Source: an uncultured Mogibacterium sp. (lineage in GTDB: Bacteria > Bacillota_A > Clostridia > Peptostreptococcales > Anaerovoracaceae). From it: a stretch of 27,766 nt of DNA. The stretch is from the NCBI RefSeq assembly GCF_938039775.1, contig NZ_CALHTQ010000201.1, forward strand, positions 1-27,766. The letters are read 5' to 3'. Under the pieces are notes generated by a model. It worked only from the letters and a program-made list of their open reading frames with translations, did not search any database and was not told the DNA's origin. Shown piece after piece: positions 23,289 to 27,766 of this stretch; position 1 is the stretch's first letter, and every line of letters starts with the position of its first letter. The position numbers and the translations under genes are program-made.

Positions 23289-25262
23289 TTATGCACGCTT
23301 GCTACTCCTAAGATCAAATAGCAAGTCTCTGAGCTCTGCTGCTCTCTCGAACTGGAGGTCCTTGGCAGCCTGCTTCATCTCCTTCTCGAGATTCTTAATT
23401 GTACGCTGTAGCTCCTTCGTCGTCATTTCCTTAGGATTCTTGAGCTCTGTATCTCCAGTGTACGCCTTAGTAGCCTCGATTACATCTCGGATAGGTTTGA
23501 TGATAGTCTGCGGTGTAATTCCATGCTCATTATTATATGCTTCCTGCAGTTCACGTCTTCTGGCAGTCTCATCAATAGTGTACCTCATCGCTTTACTGAT
23601 ACGGTCAGCATACATGATAACTCTACCGTTCTGATTACGAGCAGCTCTGCCGACAGTCTGAACAAGAGAAGTTTCAGTACGAAGAAAGCCTTCTTTATCC
23701 GCATCTAGAATGGCAACAACCGATACCTCAGGCAAGTCAAGTCCCTCTCTCAATAGGTTGATTCCTACCAGAACATCGAACTTTCCTAATCTGAGATCCC
23801 TGATTATCTCAAGCCTCTCGAAATTATCTATTTCAGAGTGCAGGTATCGCACCTTAATCCCTTCATTTCTGAGAAATCCAGTTAAATCTTCTGCCATTCG
23901 CTTAGTGAGTGTCGTGATGAGTACTCGTTCACCTTTATCTACAGTCTTATATATCTCTCCGATGATATCGTCAATCTGACCTTCAATCGGTCTCACCTCA
24001 ATAATCGGATCAAGCAATCCCGTCGGTCTAATTACCTGTTCAGCCGTGACCCCGCTCGAGTTTTCAAGCTCGTACTTGCCAGGTGTCGCACTTACAAAGA
24101 GAATATCATTTGTTACTTCATTGAATTCTTCAAACTTTAGCGGTCTGTTATCTAATGCCGAAGGCAGTCTGAAGCCAAAGTCAACAAGAGAGCTCTTTCT
24201 TGCTCTATCTCCGTTGTACATGGCACGTAGCTGTGGCAACATTACATGTGACTCATCAATTATAGTCAGGAAGTCGTCTGGAAAGTAGTCAAGGAGTACG
24301 TATGGCCTCTCTCCAGGCTTTAGGAAGTTTAAATGCCTCGAATAGTTCTCGACACCCTTACAGGTGCCAACCTCAAGCATCATCTCCATGTCGTAATTGG
24401 TGCGCTGAGTGATTCGCTCGGCTTCAAGCAACTTGCCATTTTCCTTAAACCACTTTACTCTTTCATCCAATTCTTCCTTAATCGTGCCGACCGCAAGCTG
24501 CATATCCTCCTTGCTCGTCACGTAGTGGGATGCCGGAAATATTGAAATGTGGTTTCGCACACCTGTAATTTCACCGGTCAAGGCGTTCATTTCCTTGATT
24601 TCCTCTATCTCATCTCCGAACATCTCGACGCGGACAGCTTCTTCGCCACCTGCAGGATATATGTCGATAATGTCACCACGCACACGGAAAGTGCCACGAT
24701 GAAAGTCGGTGTCATTTCGCTCATACTGCATATCAATGAGTTTTCTCATCATCAAGGTTCTGTCCATCTCCATTCCTGGTCTAAGCGATAAAAGCTGATT
24801 TCTATAAGAATCAGGGCTACCGAGACCATATATACAGGAAACACTGGCGACGATGATAACGTCCCTTCTCTCGAGTACTGCTGCCGTTGCGGAATGTCTG
24901 AGCTTATCTATTTCATCGTTTATGTCAGCATCTTTTTCGATATAGGTGTCAGTCGAAGCAACATAAGCCTCTGGCTGATAGAAGTCGTAGTATGATACGA
25001 AGTATTCGACAGAGTTTTCTGGAAAAAACTCCTTCATCTCCCCGTGAAGCTGCGCTGCCAAAGTTTTGTTGTGCGAAATTATCAGTGTTGGCTTCTGAAC
25101 CTTCTCGATTATCTTCGCCATAGTGTAGGTCTTGCCAGATCCAGTAACGCCAAGTAGAGTCTGGAAACGGTTTCCAGACTCTATACTCTCAGCGATTTTT
25201 TCAACAGCCTGTGGCTGATCACCCATCATTTCAAATGCAGAATGAACTTTGAATTTAGACAT
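23289..25262 (-). CDS. uvrB: Excinuclease ABC subunit B
   Basis: UvrB verifies damage, opens the DNA with its beta-hairpin and recruits UvrC. With the start at 25262 the product has 657 residues, the usual size, and begins [20 protein letters not shown] as family members do; the longer frame from 25295 adds 11 residues without a clear ribosome binding site. Motifs include Walker A GVTGSGKT 38-45, the aromatic-rich beta-hairpin [11 protein letters not shown] 90-100, the DESH box, the [19 protein letters not shown] and QTVGRAARN helicase motifs, and a C-terminal UVR domain [30 protein letters not shown]. The chosen start has only a GGGG site, so initiation may depend on coupling. Confidence 0.96.
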   Translation of the reverse strand: MSKFKVHSAFEMMGDQPQAVEKIAESIESGNRFQTLLGVTGSGKTYTMAKIIEKVQKPTLIISHNKTLAAQLHGEMKEFFPENSVEYFVSYYDFYQPEAYVASTDTYIEKDADINDEIDKLRHSATAAVLERRDVIIVASVSCIYGLGSPDSYRNQLLSLRPGMEMDRTLMMRKLIDMQYERNDTDFHRGTFRVRGDIIDIYPAGGEEAVRVEMFGDEIEEIKEMNALTGEITGVRNHISIFPASHYVTSKEDMQLAVGTIKEELDERVKWFKENGKLLEAERITQRTNYDMEMMLEVGTCKGVENYSRHLNFLKPGERPYVLLDYFPDDFLTIIDESHVMLPQLRAMYNGDRARKSSLVDFGFRLPSALDNRPLKFEEFNEVTNDILFVSATPGKYELENSSGVTAEQVIRPTGLLDPIIEVRPIEGQIDDIIGEIYKTVDKGERVLITTLTKRMAEDLTGFLRNEGIKVRYLHSEIDNFERLEIIRDLRLGKFDVLVGINLLREGLDLPEVSVVAILDADKEGFLRTETSLVQTVGRAARNQNGRVIMYADRISKAMRYTIDETARRRELQEAYNNEHGITPQTIIKPIRDVIEATKAYTGDTELKNPKEMTTKELQRTIKNLEKEMKQAAKDLQFERAAELRDLLFDLRSSKRA

Positions 25263-25318
25263 ATTAACCCCGGCTTTCTCGTCACGTGAGGACATTCAGC
25301 TCACTGACATTTACCTAA

Positions 25319-25822
25319 TTATTTGCTTTCGATATCCAGAAGCTTCTCATCTTCGTAGAGCATCGGGCAATCATGCGCGATCTGTTCAATCGTAGTCCTA
25401 ACTCGATCCATCTCTTCCGAGAATTCTTCAAAGGCAGCTGTCGGAACCTTCCTGTTTAGAAACAGTTGCTCTATTTCTCTATTAAACTGCGTGAGATTAT
25501 CTGCTAGTTCAAGGAATTTGCTAAACTTATCTGTCTTGCTAGCATTCTTAAACTTTGATATGTCACGCCTTATGAACTCTACAACATCTGTTTCACCATA
25601 AAACTTACCGAGCAGCATCGGATACGGATTTACCCTTCGCAGGTATATAGCGTGATCACGTCTAAGGTCGAGCATGTATTTGATAGTGAGCTCATCATTG
25701 ATTTCGAACTCATATATGTTGATATGTGCTGGTATATTCTTGACACTAGTTGCCCCAAGCTGCTTGACCATCATGTTAATCATATCACTTGCAACTCTAT
25801 CTGTAGTAAGTGTATTAGCCAT
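25319..25822 (-). CDS. Protein of unknown function upstream of uvrBA
   Basis: I do not recognise this 167-residue protein. It is soluble, with no signal peptide or membrane span. The N-terminal half (about 1-75) looks like a mixed alpha/beta domain, with hydrophobic strand-like stretches INIYEFEI and TIKYMLDLR. The C-terminal half (about 76-160) is mostly charged helix, KNASKTDKFSKFLELADNLTQFNREIEQLF and FEEFSEEMDRVRTTIEQIAHD, and could form a coiled coil. GGAGG precedes the ATG. It starts 20 bp after the ArsB/NhaD-type gene and ends 56 bp before uvrB in the same direction, so co-transcription with uvrBA is likely. No catalytic motif or cysteine cluster is evident. Confidence 0.8.
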   Translation of the reverse strand: MANTLTTDRVASDMINMMVKQLGATSVKNIPAHINIYEFEINDELTIKYMLDLRRDHAIYLRRVNPYPMLLGKFYGETDVVEFIRRDISKFKNASKTDKFSKFLELADNLTQFNREIEQLFLNRKVPTAAFEEFSEEMDRVRTTIEQIAHDCPMLYEDEKLLDIESK

Positions 25823-25842
25823 ATTTCTACCTCCATTCTACC

Positions 25843-27105
25843 CTACATTGCGTACTTAACTAGTAGGAATACCATTGCTATAAACACAGAAACTAGCATG
25901 AATGGCATTCCGACACGCAGGTAGCTCTTAAATGTAATCGGGTATCCGTGCTTGGTACTGATATCTGAGAGTACTACGTTTGCCGAAGCTCCAATCATCG
26001 TTCCATTTCCTCCTAGACACGCACCTAATGAAATAGCCCACCATAACGGCTCTACATACATACCATCTGCCTTTAGTGCCAAGACGAATGGAATCAATGT
26101 CGCTATAAACGGTATATTATTTAGGAAAGAAGATAGAATAGCTGAAGCCCACAGCAGGATGAGCATCATAACAACTGGATGACCCGCAGTCCTAGCGATT
26201 AATAGTGAAGCCAATTGTTTAACAACACCAGTTTCAGTAAGTCCTCCAACTACTACGAATAGTGACATGAAAAATACTATTGTGGTCCATTCAACATCAT
26301 GAATAGCGTTTTCAACACTAGTGCCACCTATTATTAGCATTATCGCTGCAGCAGTAAGAGCAACGGTGCCCGATTCAACTCCTAACTTATCGTGAAATAT
26401 AAACCCCATCACAACTAGAATTATTAAGATAACTCCCTTTATTAATAATGGTTTATCTGTTATCGATTTATTTGGATCTAATTCCATAATCTTTGAAGTA
26501 TCAAGCCCTTTTACCTCTATTTCTGGCTTGTAAACAAAGTGTACCATTATTATCATGAAGATGATTACAAGAATCACTGCTATTCCCGTGTTTTCCAAAA
26601 AATCTAAAAACGATAGCTTTGCAGCACTTCCAATCATTATGTTTGGAGGATCTCCTATAAGAGTAGCAGTACCACCTGCATTTGATGCGAAAATCTGAGT
26701 CATCAGAAATGGTACTGGATTTATTTCTAGCATCTTCGCAATGGCGATAGTCATAGGTCCAACGAGTAAGACAGTCGTTACATTATCGAGTATTCCAGAT
26801 AGAATTGCGGTGATTATTATAAATGCAATCATTATCTTCCAAGGGTCTCCGTGTACCATCTTTGCCGCTTTAATCGCAACATACTCAAACAGTCCCGATT
26901 GTCTTATGATGGCTACCAGTATCATCATGCCTACTAAAACACCAAGGGTATTAAAGTCTATGTAAGTAAGTGCTTTCTGACCGCTCATAACACCAGTCAG
27001 CACGAGCACAACAGCACCAGAAAGCGCCGCAGCAGCTTCATGCACTTTCTCACTAATAATAAGTCCGATAACCACAAGGAAAACTAAAATAGCTATAACT
27101 TCCAT
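25843..27105 (-). CDS. ArsB/NhaD-type ion transporter (IT superfamily)
   Basis: A 420-residue membrane protein with about 11-12 helices. LDNVTTVLL at 106-114 and SNAGGTATLIGDPPNIMIG at 141-159 are the first-repeat signatures of the ArsB/NhaD/P-protein group, and SSFLNNIPFIATLIPFVLAL with GACLGGNGTMIGASANVV are the matching second-repeat segments, as expected for the inverted-repeat fold. Members move Na+/H+, arsenite or dicarboxylates; I cannot choose among these, although no ars genes are nearby, which weakens the arsenite option. AAGGGGATAGGGA precedes the ATG. It starts 23 bp after a CDF cation transporter gene, suggesting shared ion homeostasis. Confidence 0.88.
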   Translation of the reverse strand: MEVIAILVFLVVIGLIISEKVHEAAAALSGAVVLVLTGVMSGQKALTYIDFNTLGVLVGMMILVAIIRQSGLFEYVAIKAAKMVHGDPWKIMIAFIIITAILSGILDNVTTVLLVGPMTIAIAKMLEINPVPFLMTQIFASNAGGTATLIGDPPNIMIGSAAKLSFLDFLENTGIAVILVIIFMIIMVHFVYKPEIEVKGLDTSKIMELDPNKSITDKPLLIKGVILIILVVMGFIFHDKLGVESGTVALTAAAIMLIIGGTSVENAIHDVEWTTIVFFMSLFVVVGGLTETGVVKQLASLLIARTAGHPVVMMLILLWASAILSSFLNNIPFIATLIPFVLALKADGMYVEPLWWAISLGACLGGNGTMIGASANVVLSDISTKHGYPITFKSYLRVGMPFMLVSVFIAMVFLLVKYAM

Positions 27106-27128
27106 TCCCTATCCCCCTTAAGTTTTGA

Positions 27129-27764
27129 TCAATCGCTGACATCCAAATCAAGTGTAATCCTCACCTCATAATCTGGGTATCTGTCCTTGATCTTTCTTAT
27201 TATATTATCGCGCACAACAGCCCTGTCTGGGGCTTTGAAATCCACGATTATATCAAATATCATCAGAGTCTTCTCCTCATCAAGGTAAAAACCATGCATC
27301 TGCAGCACAAAATCTTCCGACATAACTATCCTTGTGATATCACTCTTGATCTCTAGCGCCTTATCATCAGACGTATTCATCGAGTATACGCCAACCGTCG
27401 CAATGGCAACGCCGAATTTACTGTATACATTTTCCTGAATCTGTCTAGTCAGGTCGTCTATAATGGCTGCCGTATAGGTATCTGGTACCTCAATATGTAC
27501 CTCTCCAATCACAGTATTAGGACCGTAATTATGAAGTAGTAGGTCATATACACCGTATACTCCATCAATCTCTGATATTGTTTCTTTTATCTCAGTAGTA
27601 AGACCGCTGTCAGCTCGTTCTCCCAGAATCTTACTGATAGTCTCGCGAAGCATCTCTATGCCTGCTTTAATAATCACTACTGCAATAAGAGCTCCTAGAT
27701 ACGCTTCGAGGCTAATACCGAAACCAATGTAAATCCCAGCCGCTACTAGTGTCGAGAACGAGAT
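27129..27764 (-). CDS. Cation diffusion facilitator transporter, C-terminal part
   Basis: The reading frame stays open to the window edge, so the N-terminal helices lie outside. The visible 211 residues begin ISFSTLVAAGIYIGFGISLEAYLGALIAVVIIKAGIEML, the last two membrane helices of a CDF protein, followed by the cytoplasmic dimerisation domain with GVYGVYDLLLHNYGPNTVIGEVHIEVP, a standard CDF feature. GTG at 27677 is not the real start, since the membrane sequence continues upstream of it. The metal (Zn, Mn, Fe or other) is set by helices II and V, which are not all visible. An additional region of about 80 residues after the dimerisation domain (SMNTSDDKALEIKSDITRIV onward) looks like a second ferredoxin-like unit. 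Confidence 0.9.
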   Translation of the reverse strand: MSFSTLVAAGIYIGFGISLEAYLGALIAVVIIKAGIEMLRETISKILGERADSGLTTEIKETISEIDGVYGVYDLLLHNYGPNTVIGEVHIEVPDTYTAAIIDDLTRQIQENVYSKFGVAIATVGVYSMNTSDDKALEIKSDITRIVMSEDFVLQMHGFYLDEEKTLMIFDIIVDFKAPDRAVVRDNIIRKIKDRYPDYEVRITLDLDVSD

Positions 27765-27766
27765 AA

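Overview
The window reads as chromosomal DNA of a low-to-moderate GC Gram-positive anaerobe, most likely a Clostridia member of the Eubacterium/Mogibacterium/Anaerovoracaceae kind. The grounds are strong GGAGG-type ribosome binding sites, sigma-A promoters with 17-bp spacers, a tmRNA tag ending in FALAA, lipoprotein and ECF transporters, and AGCS and LIVCS sodium-coupled amino-acid symporters. Genus-level placement is inference. No rRNA, tRNA, CRISPR array or intact insertion sequence is visible. Genes are tightly packed and mostly on the minus strand.

Layout: (1) 1-533 holds the first codons of a leftward gene with a good promoter and short tandem repeats, then AT-rich DNA with no recognised gene. 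(2) 534-3313, minus: a four-gene operon with a TudS/DUF523-like putative desulfidase followed by a complete polar-amino-acid type ABC importer (lipoprotein, permease, ATPase). (3) 3471-6032, minus: rluA-type pseudouridine synthase, signal peptidase I, smpB and then the tmRNA gene ssrA, so trans-translation RNA and partner protein are adjacent. (4) 6118-8150, plus: a small membrane protein with an MltG-like C-terminal segment, nicotinate phosphoribosyltransferase (NAD salvage) and a strong terminator. (5) 8224-14400, minus: a five-gene, translationally coupled transporter operon: ECF T-component, fused tandem ECF ATPase, MptD-family S-component and two exporter-fold ABC half-transporters. This architecture resembles siderophore/metallophore uptake loci (YbtPQ-like plus ECF module), and two GTTAG-N6-CTAAC inverted repeats lie upstream. 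(6) 14678-16173, plus: a BrnQ branched-chain amino-acid transporter. (7) 16220-18947, minus: an XRE-type regulator fused to a multi-pass membrane domain, preceded by a 7-3-7 palindrome at its likely promoter, and an AGCS alanine/glycine:sodium symporter. (8) 19248-20407, plus: an SPFH/stomatin-like membrane protein. (9) 20416-27764, minus: a CDF cation transporter (cut by the window edge), an ArsB/NhaD-type transporter, a protein of unknown function, uvrB and uvrA, all in one orientation with short gaps.

Most of the window is housekeeping and transport. The parts most worth a second look are the ECF plus double half-ABC operon with its repeated operator-like motif, the desulfidase-ABC importer operon, the membrane-tethered XRE regulator with an operator at its own promoter, and the unknown protein placed directly ahead of uvrBA. 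I see no clearly unprecedented system; these are hypotheses from gene order and motifs. Several starts were moved downstream from the longest possible frame because a ribosome binding site or family alignment favours the inner start codon.
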